Shown piece after piece: positions 1 to 64,000 of a stretch of DNA of 64,000 nt (its first letter is position 1; every line of letters begins with the position of its first letter). Source of the DNA: Tolypeutes matacus (taxonomy: Eukaryota; Chordata; Mammalia; Cingulata; Chlamyphoridae); assembly GCA_026826555.1 (NCBI GenBank), contig JAKSZT010054569.1:497426-561425 (forward strand). The letters run 5' to 3'. A program made the translations under genes and the position numbers. A model generated the notes under the pieces. The model did not search any database, was not told the DNA's origin, and worked only from the letters and a program-made list of their open reading frames with translations.

Positions 1-407
1 CTATCCTGTCTCTTCTAGGAAACTGTGACTAATAATAGGCCTTGCTCTATGATAGATAAGAAAGTAAAATATCATTTATAATGAAAACTTAAATCTCCTA
101 AAATAAGCATGAGAAATGAACCTTCAAAAGAGACAGTTTACTTCATAGAGCACAACTATTTTTCATTATTCAACAATTACATAACAGTAGTACTAATTTT
201 CATAATAAAGGACTAATACCCACAATAATTTATAAATAGTAAATAGGCTTTGTTTGCTCAGGTGTCCCTAGCACAAATGTGCTATGATATCTCAGATTAG
301 CCACAGGAACCCATATTCTGATAAAGAACCCATAAATTTAGATATACTATTCTAATCGGGCACTAGATACATTTAAAAAAATCATCCAGTGACCATTTAA
401 TACTTAC
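1..407. other. Intron sequence downstream of exon 22
   Basis: AT-rich with no recognisable exon, repeat or polyadenylation context. The terminal ADAM28 exon and 3' UTR should lie further left, outside the window. Confidence 0.5.
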
Positions 408-53193
<52,786 letters not shown>

Positions 53194-53400
53194 AGACTGG
53201 AGTAGGAAACAGAGAGCAGAGCACAGTCCAGTCGAACAGTTTACTAACACTGTGACTGCGAGGACTTTAGCTCTCTTCTCTGCGTGGTGACAGGAGGGTT
53301 CTACAGGTAATCCTAGCTCAATAAGTTACTCAAACGTATATTCTACAATAATATGCATTTACGTAACTGTGGTTGGTTTTTTTTAACAAACCACTAAGCT
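53194..53400 (-). promoter_or_regulatory. Putative ADAM28 5' UTR/promoter region
   Basis: Sequence directly upstream of the candidate start. Read in gene orientation it has a RUNX-like aaccacag (near 53366-53373) and an ETS-like tttcctac (near 53200-53208) but no clear TATA box at a fixed distance and no CpG island. Called from position only; these short motifs are common by chance. Confidence 0.3.
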
Positions 53401-53867
53401 GAGGCACTCAAATAAGTATTATTGATGAGTCGTCTTGGAAGACACTTAACCCGATATTGTGCCAGAGAATATTTGCTTTTCAAATTTTCTTCAGAAACTA
53501 AAAGAGAAACTTTCAAAAAGTTTTATCAATTTTTAAAATCATTTTTGATGGCTTTAATTCATTTGGTCAGACAAAAACCACTGGCATTTAACTTTGAAGA
53601 ATAGAACAAGTGATTAAATTGGCTCATATTGCTTTGAGTCAAAACTGAGGTGTTCAAGTAATGAAACAGCTTTTCTTTCAAAGGTTTGAGATTTACTCAA
53701 AAAAAAAACATTTCAAAAAATACTTTTAACGCCCAGCAGCAACGTTAGAATGTCTTAATTTTTTGTTTCTTTCTTAATTCTTTGAAAAGAGAAGACAGAT
53801 TAAATCGTCTCTAAAGCCAATTCAAGCAGTGTACACTTTTATGAAAATAAATCCAGAATCTCCTATA

Positions 53868-54290
53868 ACTTTTGTTTATTAGAGAAGTTGTGGGTTTACA
53901 GAACAAGTGTATAAAATACAGGATTCCCACATAGCACCCTACCACCAACACCTTGCATTGGTGTGGAACATTTGTTACAACTGATGACAGCACATATTTA
54001 CAGTTGTACTCTTAATTAAAGTCCATGGTGTAACTTAGGGTTCACTGCATAGTGCTGTTCTGTGGATTTTTTTAAAAATTGTATTCTGTTACCATAGATA
54101 CAATCTAACAGTTCCCCTTTTAATCATGTTCAGATATAACTTCTTTGTAGGAGCTACACTCAGAGTTAAGTTCTAGTCCATTGTGATAAAAATAAGCCTC
54201 ACTGCTCTACAGCCACATCTCAAAAACCACACCACAAGGTCCCTCAGTTCCTCACTTCTTAATGTCATGGAGGTAATCACTGAGCATCTT
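53868..54290 (-). mobile_element. L1 3' end, reverse orientation (5' flank)
   Basis: Reverse complement of an L1M-like 3' UTR: 'tttattagagaagttgtgggtttacagaacaag', 'caacaccttgcattggtgtggaacatttgttacaact', 'actgcatagtgctgttctgtgga', 'gttaccatagatacaatc'. Right boundary approximate. Confidence 0.75.
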
Positions 54291-54474
54291 TTATTTCTAA
54301 TTAAATTATTTGGTAAAAGAAAATAATAGCATTAGTTTTAAAGATTTTTCATAACCAATATTAAAAAACCTAACAGCATTGATTTGTATATTTGAATGTG
54401 GTTAAAAGGGGAAATTTTAGGTTGAGCATGTTACTAGAATAAAAGTTAAAACAAAACAAAACAAAAAATGCACA

Positions 54475-54675
54475 GGTATATATAACACAAACAGGGAACC
54501 CTACTGTAAATTATGAACTTAGTTAATAGTACAATTATAATGATCTTCTTTCAACAGTTGCAACAAAGGTACTACACTAACACAAAGTATTAATAATGGA
54601 GATGGGGTAGACAGTAAATGCATTTTCTGCACGATTTTTCTATAAACCGACAACTTCTCTAATTGAAAAAAATAG
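54475..54675 (+). mobile_element. L1 3' end, forward orientation (5' flank)
   Basis: 'gtaaattatgaacttagttaatagtac', 'caacagttgcaacaaaggtactacactaa', 'gcacgatttttctataaaccgacaacttctctaatt' then A-rich. Same 3' UTR type as the element to its left but opposite strand. Confidence 0.75.
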
Positions 54676-54699
54676 ATCATTTTCTTCTTTTTTAGTTGA

Positions 54700-57600
54700 A
54701 TGATCACAATTACCATCATTATTTCAAAGTAATAGGACAAAAAGAGATAAGAAAGTTATTCTTGCCAAAAATGAACGGATGGTCTTCACATAATTCCCTG
54801 CTGCCTCCTTCAACTCTGTGACACAAGACAAACATACCATAAGGCACAAGCCTGCTGTCTTGTGTATTGTGTCTAATCAATGTAATTAGTCTTGCTAATA
54901 TGGTGTTAATGAGGTCAGGTATTCACCAATGTTGCAGCCAGAGTTACTCTTCTCAAAATGCTGGTATTGGTGGTTTTCATCCATAATGTACATGGTGCTG
55001 ATCAAAAATTTTAGTCCAAGCTGCCTTCAGGTCATAAAACAATAATACCCAACTGATTTTTTTATGAAAGCAGAAGGTGATAACACACATTTCCCATTTA
55101 GAAGTGGTGAGAAGGGGACAGGCCAATCCAGCCGACACCAGTTTTGTCTGATATGCTCTCTGATGTCCATGCCTCTAGCTGGTATCTGAATCCCAGTGTC
55201 TCATGACCAACTGGATCTTAAATATGGAGCCAAATATGTAAAATAGAGGAGAAATTTATTTCCAACTCTTTGATGACCACGCATTTCCAAATGGCAACAA
55301 CACCACATAATATTTCTTTTGGAAGACTCTGGCATCGTCTCACTCTTTAAGTTTGAAGTGATCAGATTTTCAGCTCATCCCAAGCCCTCGTAACACAGTA
55401 TGTACTCTTAATAACAACATTATTTCCCTTAAAGTTCCTTATTTTCGTAAAACCAAAAAGGCCCCTGAAAGAATGAGATGTGAGACATAACAAATAACAC
55501 AGCAGTTATAGGGATGAAACAGACTTAAATATTGCTTGGCTTATTCATCCTTTAGTTTGATGATGGGATAGCTAAATAACATCTCCCAGCTGAATAACAT
55601 AAGGTTAATTATTTCAAAGCCTGTGGAACAAACACATCTAACTGCCCTCTAGGGATTACACAAATCCAAGGTATAACACAATATGTTTCTACTAATTCAT
55701 TTTCATACTTGCTTTCTCTCCCTAACAAGATCTTTCACAGAATTCTCATGTTGGATTAACTTGACCCACAAAACTAGATCAAGAAAAAAAAATCTGTTAT
55801 TTTGGTTTGGGTTATATAATTATTTTTACTGTTCATTAGTTTCAGAAAAGCCAAAGCTCATTAACAAGATTAATATAATAGACATTAGTCTGGGCTGCTA
55901 ATTTATTGCTTTTTAAAAAAGTATTTGAGGTCATTTTGGAGTTTAGAACATTTGTATATAACATTGACATTTTTGTTTTTGTACAAATCTGTTCAAAACT
56001 GTTTAATGTCTTTCTAAACTGAAGATATGATCTTATCCTCTCAATCAGAGTTTATGCAATGACATGCATTTAAGGGCTAGGATTCGTTCACTCCCTCAAG
56101 CTATCTTGTGATTTTAAACTTCATGAACTAAAAGTGAGGAAGGGAATACATCCTAAGTAAATTTATTCTTATGTCTATTAAGGTTAAATTGCATGTAATC
56201 TTCTAGACACCTTTAAAAAGCAAGAAATAACTAATAACTTGAAATAAAATGATTTGAAAATAGTACTATATTTCCTGGATATTCTGATGGAATATAATAA
56301 AGATCTTTCCCTTTTGTCAGTACAATTACTTCCTTACTTCCTAACGTCTCTTACATCCTTTATAAACATTTGTGGGTTTGTTTTTTTTTTTTCCTATAAT
56401 GAAATCCCATGGGTCACTTTTCTCAGGAGATTGTGGACCTCATTACAAAGAGATGCCTTATTTTACCTTACTCTTTTTGTTTAAGCATATGGGAGCTTGG
56501 TAAAAGTCATGGTCAGAGAGGCACATATTTATTGTTCTGCTGTTGGGGTCAGGAAAAAAGGAGTTGGGAAAAGGAAAGTTTCTTTACTTCTTACATTCTG
56601 TCTGAGAAATAAACCCAAATGGGAATCATGGCAGGGGTATTTCTGGACATACTCTTGAAAATACAAGATGGAAGGTAAGAGCTTATCTGGTTTTCCCACA
56701 CTTCTCACAAGAACAATTTTAGAACCTCTATCCCCACCACCAAGTACTCAGGGTGAGGTCACAGCCTTCGGCATGACTTTGTTAGGCTGCGCTTGGTGCC
56801 ATGCTGTGAACACACAGAGCGGAAGCAGAAACAGTCGGGATATCCGATTTCACCAAAAAACTGTACTGTAGGTGGTCCCCAGAGTTAGCCATGTGATTTT
56901 GTTCATTGCTCCAGCTTGATCTTTACGCTTTTGGACAAAGCTAGTACCCAAGCAGTTCTTACATTTCAACTAAAGAAGGGTCTCTCAGAGTCCATGGTAA
57001 TAGCATTTCTGGAGAATATAGAGAAAGAAGAGTCCTATTAAGTTTTACTCCAAAAGTAGAAATTTTAAGTTAATAACTTACCTAACATCAGTTCTATATT
57101 TAAAGATATTAATGAAACTTTCACAAGTCTGGAAAACAAGTCAGAAGCTGGGGGTGGAGAAAATTATTTTTCAGTGACAAAATACTCAGTGGGTGCATGG
57201 GGTGGGGGAAGAACCTTTTTACCCCCCCTACTTGGCTGTAGTCTGTTGCCACTCCGAGATCATGGCAGGCATTTTAAGAACCAATAAAAGGGTTACCAGG
57301 GAAGGATTCCTAGTCACTGCAGCCAATATGTTGACTTAAATAAGCTCTACAAGAAGAAACAAGCTGAAGAAATGTATTATCCAATCTAACTTAGTCCAAA
57401 TCTAATTGGGGAATTTATCAGAAATGGAAAGACATGCTAGATGTGATTTATTAATTAGAAGTAGTATTCCTCTACCTTTGAATTCTTAAATGTTTGCTTT
57501 AACCAGCAAAATGGAAGTTAATGATTTACTTAATAGAAAAATTGATCTTGGACAGGTAATATCAAACCAAATTACAAATATAAAATTGGTCAACTGTATA

Positions 57601-58930
57601 TTTTCAATAAATGTGCACCCAAAAGGCAACAGAACCTGCCAAACTGGCCCCAATAATAATAGCAGATATTTCTCGAGACTCTTCTACACACCTAGAAGCA
57701 CTCAAATCTGCCACATCTTTATTGATTTACAAATGACAAAGTGGATTTGGGACAATTCCACTTTTTTACTTATAAAATGACACCAGCTATTTAAATTATG
57801 TGGATTTTGAGATTGTGGAATTTCTCCTTTTATTTCTATATAGTCTCCGAACAGACATGCATGTAAACATTGGTTCAAGACTTCTCATTGCCTCGCCTTT
57901 ACATTGAGTCTTTAAGTCAGGCACACCCCCTAAAAGAACAAATTAAAACCAGTGCTACCTTGTTAGTAAAATTGATTGAGGAAAAAAATCCCAACCAGTT
58001 AAAATAGCCTACAAAGTAAAAACTATTGGGAGAAGATGAAAATTGAGCAGTTTGGTGACATATTGAACAGAACTTGAAAAGGAGGTAAACACCTACTTGG
58101 ATCTGGAGAAAGAAGGAAAGTAGCCATCAGGAGAAGCCCTTGCAACATGCTGGGTAATTCCAGGAGCCTGCCCTTCTCGCTCAAATACAAGCACTGTGCT
58201 TGGCCTGCCCCTGCTTTCTCTCAAGTGAGACAGAATCAAACGCCTGGGTTCATTCTTGGCTCCGCTTAAGGAAGTGTTTACAAAAGGTGTTGCACAACCT
58301 CGAAGCTGTGGTCCTGAACAATGGCCCGGCAGGCGGAAGTTCTTGCTGCCTCATAGTTTGAAGATTCATTTACCATAAAATATTGTTTCTTTCTCCTCCT
58401 CCATACTCCCCACTCAAAAATAGTACATTTCTAATGTTTTATTATAGCCTGATAAGCTACAATGAGGTAACTATTTTGCTATATCTTGAAATTTGTGCCA
58501 GTCACCCAATCTAGAGTAAAGAAATAACATACGCGCATTTAAGTATTTATATTTGTCTCTCATGATATATATATATATTTAAGCTATGTTCACAAAAAAT
58601 GACTGAGAATGTTATTCTTCCCTCATATACATATATGGTTCAGTGGAGCAATTTAGAATCCAATCCAATTATTATGGTAAATTCTGTTTTCCAATTATTC
58701 TGTGCTCTGTTCTTACACAATTGTGCTCTCAGGAAGCGTGAATTATCCTGAAATAAGCACAAGAACAAAAGCACAAGTTTTTTAACCTCCCCAGGGGTGT
58801 TTGTATTATAACTGACAACCAGGAGAGGGAAAGAAGAATGAAATTTCCAGCGAAATTTCAGGAACTACAACTGGCGGTAGTGAGACTAAGTGGGCATCCC
58901 CAAGAAATCACACTGTATAATTAATAAAAT
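54700..58930. other. Unannotated 5' flank
   Basis: No exon, RNA gene or repeat I can name. All ORFs are below 100 codons without recognisable domains. The stretch 58160-58340 is less AT-rich and holds short motifs such as ggcggaagttc, but that alone does not show a regulatory role. Confidence 0.4.
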
Positions 58931-58944
58931 AGGTAATATTAGTT

Positions 58945-59200
58945 GAGCTGTTTACAAAGTCCCAAGTATTCTTCTAAATCCTTTATACACATTATTTTAT
59001 TGATCCTTTTTATACTCCTCTGATAAATACCATTTTACAAATGAAAAAAATTGGTTTTTAAAAAGATAAAAGGATTAAAAAGATTAAATCTCAGTTGTCC
59101 TCATTTTATAGAGTAAGAAGATTAATTAGCTTGCCCAAAGTCACTTATCTAGTAAGTGGCAGAGTTGGAATTTGAACTAGGTATTGTATGAATGCTTAGT
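58945..59200 (-). repeat. MIR, reverse orientation (5' flank)
   Basis: 'ccaagtattcttctaaatcctttatacacattatttta', 'accattttacaaatgaaaaaaatt', and 'attagcttgcccaaagtcacttatctagtaagtggcagagttggaatttgaacta' match the reverse complement of MIR, with a small internal expansion. A (GT)n/(AT)n tract lies at 59270-59296. Confidence 0.8.
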
Positions 59201-59624
59201 CACAAACTCTAATTTTCCTCACTTGCATAGCTGACTTAAATACCCAGGTTTTTTTTGCCATTATATGTTTGTGTGTGTGTATATATATATATACATTTGG
59301 AGTAGAAATAACCCTGAACATGGACAAGTTATTATTACAAAATCTATTCCTGGTCCACTAAAATTATGCTTTTTTTTTCATGGATTCTAGAACAAATTCT
59401 CAACAACAGCATGATTATGTTGAAATGGAATTTCTCTAAAGGATCATAAAGGAATTAACTAACACCACAGGGGAATTTTTAAATCTAGTAATTGGGCATT
59501 TTCAGTGAACAGGATTGGGAATCTCACAGGTCTCCTGCCTCTTGAACTCAAGCCTACTACTTTGTCTCTTACAGGGAAGAAAAAGGCTGCATTCATTTTT
59601 AAATTCATCTTGAATTCAGGCTTC

Positions 59625-59900
59625 TCCTCTAATTCAATACACATTCACTAGTACTTACTATGTGTCACATACGGGGATCACAGTGTCAAAACACATTCGC
59701 TTCTTTTGAGATGCTGACAGTCTGGTGAAGGAGACAGAGAAAAACAGTTACCATGGAATTGTGCAAAGTGAGTACTGCCCATATATCAGTACATTTGTGT
59801 TTAGGGCTGTGACACATTTCTGCACAGAGGTTAAGGCCCTACCACTTACAGGGGAGAGAAGGCTTCCTAGAGGCAGGAACAATTTGGTCAATGAAGAATG
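59625..59900 (-). repeat. L2-like fragment, reverse orientation (5' flank)
   Basis: 'cattcactagtacttactatgtgtcacatacggggatcacagtgtc', 'tctggtgaaggagacagag' and 'ggcttcctagaggcaggaac' are reverse-complement L2-like. Diverged. Confidence 0.45.
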
Positions 59901-60804
59901 TGAGGATATATTACAGCACATTAGATTATTGCTGGTAATAGTTTAGTATTGCTGGAACAAACAGCACCTGGAGGAATGGGAAGAGATACTACTAGTATAA
60001 CAAAGTAATATGTTTAGCATTGATCCTGTAGGAAATGGGCACCACTGATGGGTTCTAATGAGTACATTAGCTTACACACTTGTTTATTTAAGTGGGGAGT
60101 GCACTGGAAGTGGAGAATAATAGCAGTCTTCCTGCTGTGTTCTCTGGGTGTTTATTTCATTCAAGCACTTCAAAATGTCTCCTAGGTGATTATGATATGT
60201 CTTATATTGCCTTGTATCAATCTTCATCACAATTTTGAAGAGGAACCCTGAGTATCATGGAAGTATGAAAGACAGTACGTGTTTTCTGAAGATGTATGAC
60301 AAATCCTAGGACCATTGGGTACGTGATCCTTAATATATATTTTTGTTTAATTAAAACAAATTATTTTCTAAACAGCTATGCCCTTAAACTGTTTCTGGAA
60401 TGAATGGAAGAGATGGTCCTCCTTTAACCCAAAGGTGGACTATAAGGTTATTGATTACTAAGTCATTGTCTTTTTTGTTTGATGCATATCTATCGTTGAC
60501 CTACAGATAGTTGGCACTCAATAAATGCTTCTGTGATGCTTGTAAGGGCCATATTGTGGGATTTATGGATCACAGGTTTTTATGCGGTTGACCACATTCA
60601 TTCTCTTTGCTCCAAACACATACTAATACTTGTTGGAAAATGAATCTGATCATATCTCCATGTCTACATAGGGTAACAGAAAGACGAAAAGTACAAACTT
60701 CAATTTTGAAAGAAACATCTAAGAGAATACGTCTTGACATAGTGCCAAATTCAAGATATCAATATGCAACAAGACCCTTAAATATTTTCTTATTATTTTA
60801 AACA

Positions 60805-61008
60805 GGTAATTCAACTACTGAATATCTACCCTAAGGAAATTTGTCTGAAATACAGAATGGGTTTTATACATCAAGATATCAACTCCATTATTTATAAAGC
60901 CTTAAAATTAAAATAAATATCCCGAAATAGGAGGATGGGTATGTAAATCATTGCATGCCTACTCAGTGAAATATTAAGTCATAATTTAAAATTACTTTTA
61001 GAACGATG
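60805..61008 (+). mobile_element. L1 3'-proximal fragment (5' flank)
   Basis: 'taattcaactactgaatatctaccctaaggaaa', 'tataaagccttaaaatt', and 'gcctactcagtgaaatattaagtc' follow the old L1 ORF2-3'UTR junction. Short and diverged. Confidence 0.5.
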
Positions 61009-61009
61009 T

Positions 61010-61330
61010 TTTAGTTTGCTGAAAGCTGCTTGGAGCAATAATACTGAGAAATGGGCTGGCTTTTACAATGGGAATTTTTTCCATTCGTTCTGAGGCTGTG
61101 AATGTGTACAAATTAAGGCATCATCAGGAGATGGGCTGCTGGCGATCCTGGAGTCCTCTCTCACCTGGCAAGGCACATGGAGGCATCTGCTTCTCTTCTG
61201 GGTCTCACTGCTTTAGCTTCTGGCTTCTCTATCTGTGGCTTCCTCTTTCCCAGATTCCTCTTTGGGCTGCTGGGTCTTCTCTTCTGTCTCTGCAGCCTTC
61301 TTTCTATGCAATTATGTAAAAATAAGCACA
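61010..61330 (-). repeat. Three-copy unidentified repeat, right-end fragment
   Basis: 'tttagtttgctgaaagctgc', 'aaatgggctggcttttacaatgggaatttt', 'gttctgaggctgtgaa' and 'gcgatcctggagtcct' match the reverse complement of the right part of the 4.5-5.1 kb copy. The 83-codon ORF over it is repeat-derived. Confidence 0.6.
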
Positions 61331-61857
61331 AAAATCAAGATATTTTATAAAATTATTAAGATAGATCCTCCCTCCCTAGACTGAGCTCCTTTAGTTAGAT
61401 AGTGGTTATTGTTAAATTCTCTGCTTAAAAAATAGTAACTACTGAATAAATATTTGTGCATTGAATGAATGATTGAGGAAGGATCACTCTTGTAAAACAA
61501 GCAGAGCTTCCGATTGCTCCCAATGGTTCTGGAGAAGGCACTGAGTAAATAAACCACAAGTTTATTTACTTGTGAATAAGTAAATAACTTCTTCTAAGCA
61601 GCTGAGTCTTAGAAGAAAAGGAGGAAAAAGAGCTGTCTTCTAACACCAAAACCAATTTAAAGACCTAGGGTTTCCTATTCTAATTTACTGTGTTCCCACC
61701 TGTGGTAAGTAGGTAATGTGTCACAATGAAAGAAAGCTATTTGCTTTTAAGCTTAGTAAATACATTTTCACAAAAGAAAACCAAGAGATTTTCTTATCAT
61801 CTTTCAGGAACTGTATTTACATGAGGTTCTACTTTCTTGGTTAGGTTTAGGTTTAAA

Positions 61858-61880
61858 TTTTTTTTTTTTTTTTTTTTTTA
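61858..61880. repeat. Poly(T) tract
   Basis: About 22 T followed by sequence without a clear source element. Confidence 0.85.
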
Positions 61881-62723
61881 CAAACTTTAAAAAAATAGCT
61901 TTAATATAATCATCCAGACAAGAACAATCTTTGATATCTTCCCTTTAAATCACAAAGACTCATTAAGTGTCTGCCACATCCCATGTTCTTGGGATAAAAG
62001 AGAGAACATGAAAGAAGCAACTCCATACCCTCATGGAACTTGCTTGTAAAATCTATAACACCTTTTTTCTATTTGTATGTTTTGGGACTATTTTGATCAT
62101 TTCCCCATCTGAGATAAAATGATCTAAAAATATGGTTTTTCATGTTTTTTTTTTCCTGAATGTGTCTTTTCTGGGTCAGGTCCAACCTGGTCTGCTGCAG
62201 TCTCCACTGTACCACCAACATCTGAGCCTGCAGCCAGCATTTCCTCAGTCCTCTGCCAACTAGTTTCTTGTAAAGCTCTGAGAGCAAAAGGTACTAGGGG
62301 AACACTGGGGGTAGGTTGAAGAAACAAATTGCTTCTGCTTTTGCTGCTTCTTTTGATGGACTTTGGCAAATGCCTATGCAGCTTTTCTCAAATGGGATCT
62401 TGTGGGACTCTAGACTACAGCAGCCCAATGATGGGAAATAGGGTATCTGGGTGACTGCATTCAGCATGAGTGGGTTCTAGTAGCAGGCCAAGGGGACCTG
62501 CTATCCACATTAGCTCACCAGAAAAAGATACGTTGGACTCCCAGAGTGACCACTTTCTTTGGGTTGTTACACTCCTCTCCCATGCTTCTCTAGACTTTTC
62601 ATCCATACATTTTACCACTTTTTTTTTTTTTTAATTGTGGGTAAAAATCAAAATTTTCACAATACATACCAATATTTGTAAAGTGATATATAAATATATA
62701 TGCATATATGTGCACTTGCTTAC

Positions 62724-62733
<10 letters not shown>

Positions 62734-62783
<50 letters not shown>
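62734..62783. repeat. (TA)n microsatellite
   Basis: About 50 bp of pure alternating TA, the longest dinucleotide run in the window. The surrounding 61.9-63.4 kb has no recognised gene. Confidence 0.95.
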
Positions 62784-62785
<2 letters not shown>

Positions 62786-63474
62786 AAGAAGTCCTTAGAT
62801 TACCAGGTTTTAATTTTATAATCAGCCAATAATCTCTCTGGCCCTGGCCCTGTTCTACTAGCTATGTATTTAAGGCATGCTTTATTCCAAAAGGTTTTTT
62901 GTATTGGTGACATGAAGTAGCCTTTCCTCTTATTATACAATACCTAAATTAAAAAGCTGTATATAATGAGCAAAGATATACTGCATGTTATCAGGCTAAT
63001 GTACTATTTGCATAATCTGAGGTGCTTAACAAATAGATGTAGTCTGGCCAACCACTTGGTCTTCCAAGTAGAATGAGGATACAAACTGCCCATCTCTGTC
63101 TCTGTAATTCTTCTATTTTTTTTTTCTGGGCTCCACTGTTGACCTACACCTTATTCCATACCAAAGCACACACACCTCCAAGTAATAATCACATATTCCT
63201 AACCTTGGGAGGCATACTATGAATTTTCTTTGATTCATTGTGTGTTTTTTTACTTCCATGTATACATATTTAGGATGAGGATATTCATTTATGCAACCTT
63301 ATTAAATACAATGATCAAGTTCGAGAAATTTAACAACGATGGAAAGCACGTAGTCTATATTCCATTTTTTTTCAATTGTCCCAATAATGTCCTTTGGGAA
63401 TTTCCTCCTCCATTATGAGAGCCACTCCAGGATCATACATTGCAATAAATTGTCATTGTCTCTTCAGTCTTTCT

Positions 63475-64000
63475 CTTGCTTTTTGTAAATTGTGGTAACA
63501 AATACACAATATAAAATTTTATTTCTCACCCAATCCCAAGCATACAATTCAGTGGGATTAATAATATTCAAAATGTTATGCTACTTTCACCACCATCCAT
63601 TACTAAAAATTTCCATTACTGCAAATAGAGACCCTGCACCCATTGTACATTAATTCCCCTTTTCCCCATCCTCCTACCCATGCTAACCTACACTCTACTT
63701 TTTGTCTTGATGAATTTGCATATTCCAGTTATTTCATACAAGTGGAATCATACAATATCTGATCTTTTGTGTCTGACTTGTTTTGCTCAATGTGATGTCT
63801 TCATGGTTCACCCATGTTGTGGCATGTATCAGAACATCAGTTCTTTTTATGGCTGAATAATATTCCATTGTGTATATGTATCACATTTTCTTTATCCATT
63901 CATCTGTTGATGGACTCTTGGGTTATTTCTACCTTTATGCTATTGTAAATAATGCTGATACAAACATTGGTGTACAAGTATTTGTCTGAGTCCCTGTTTT
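63475..64000 (-). mobile_element. L1 3' end, reverse orientation, runs off window
   Basis: Reverse complement of the L1M ORF2/3' UTR junction: 'ggctgaataatattccattgtgtatatgtatcacattttctttatccattcatctgttgatgg', 'atgttgtggcatgtatcagaacatcag', 'catacaagtggaatcatacaatat', 'gcatacaattcagtggga'. The element continues past position 64000 toward ORF2. Confidence 0.88.

Noticed and set aside
58160..58340. Possible enhancer with ETS- and FOX-like words
   Set aside because: Short motifs at chance frequency; no conservation data available from the sequence alone.
61068..61319. 83-codon ORF in the 5' flank as a possible small gene
   Set aside because: Overlaps the right end of the three-copy repeat family.

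Overview
The window is mammalian nuclear DNA, most likely from a xenarthran (armadillo or sloth). Three composite tRNA-derived SINEs of the DAS type that dominates armadillo and sloth genomes (6.6, 14.6 and 42.2 kb) support this, alongside ordinary mammalian MIR, L2, HAL1, L1 and MaLR repeats. There are no operons, CRISPR arrays or prokaryotic features.

The only recognisable gene is ADAM28, a membrane-anchored metalloprotease-disintegrin, on the minus strand. Its 5' end is near 53.2 kb and it runs leftward off the window at position 1. I placed 21 internal coding exons (exons 2-22) by reading the reverse complement. Each has AG/GT boundaries and all join in one uninterrupted frame of about 759 codons. 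In transcript order they encode: signal-proximal region and prodomain (exons 2-6), metalloprotease (about exons 7-12, active site [11 protein letters not shown] in exon 11), disintegrin (12-14), cysteine-rich (14-16), EGF-like (17-18), transmembrane helix (19) and cytoplasmic tail (19-22). The last exon and 3' UTR lie outside the window. The best first-exon candidate (53152-53193) has a start codon and a donor, but is one base short of the frame exon 2 needs.

The introns are long and repeat-filled. Notable contents are a solo ERV LTR with an exact 5-bp target duplication (intron 18), a SINE nested in a palindromic element (intron 14), a HAL1/L1 block with two later insertions (intron 10), an L2 split by a hAT-like MITE (intron 8), and four copies of an L1-3'-like retroposon family, one with an internal 5' inversion. 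About 10.8 kb to the right of exon 1 (53.2-64.0 kb) is upstream flank, with L1 3' ends and simple repeats but no gene I can support.

I found no new biological system. The points most worth checking are the frame of exon 1, the proline-rich tail exon 22, the twin-primed retroposon copy and an unidentified three-copy repeat family with similar ends.
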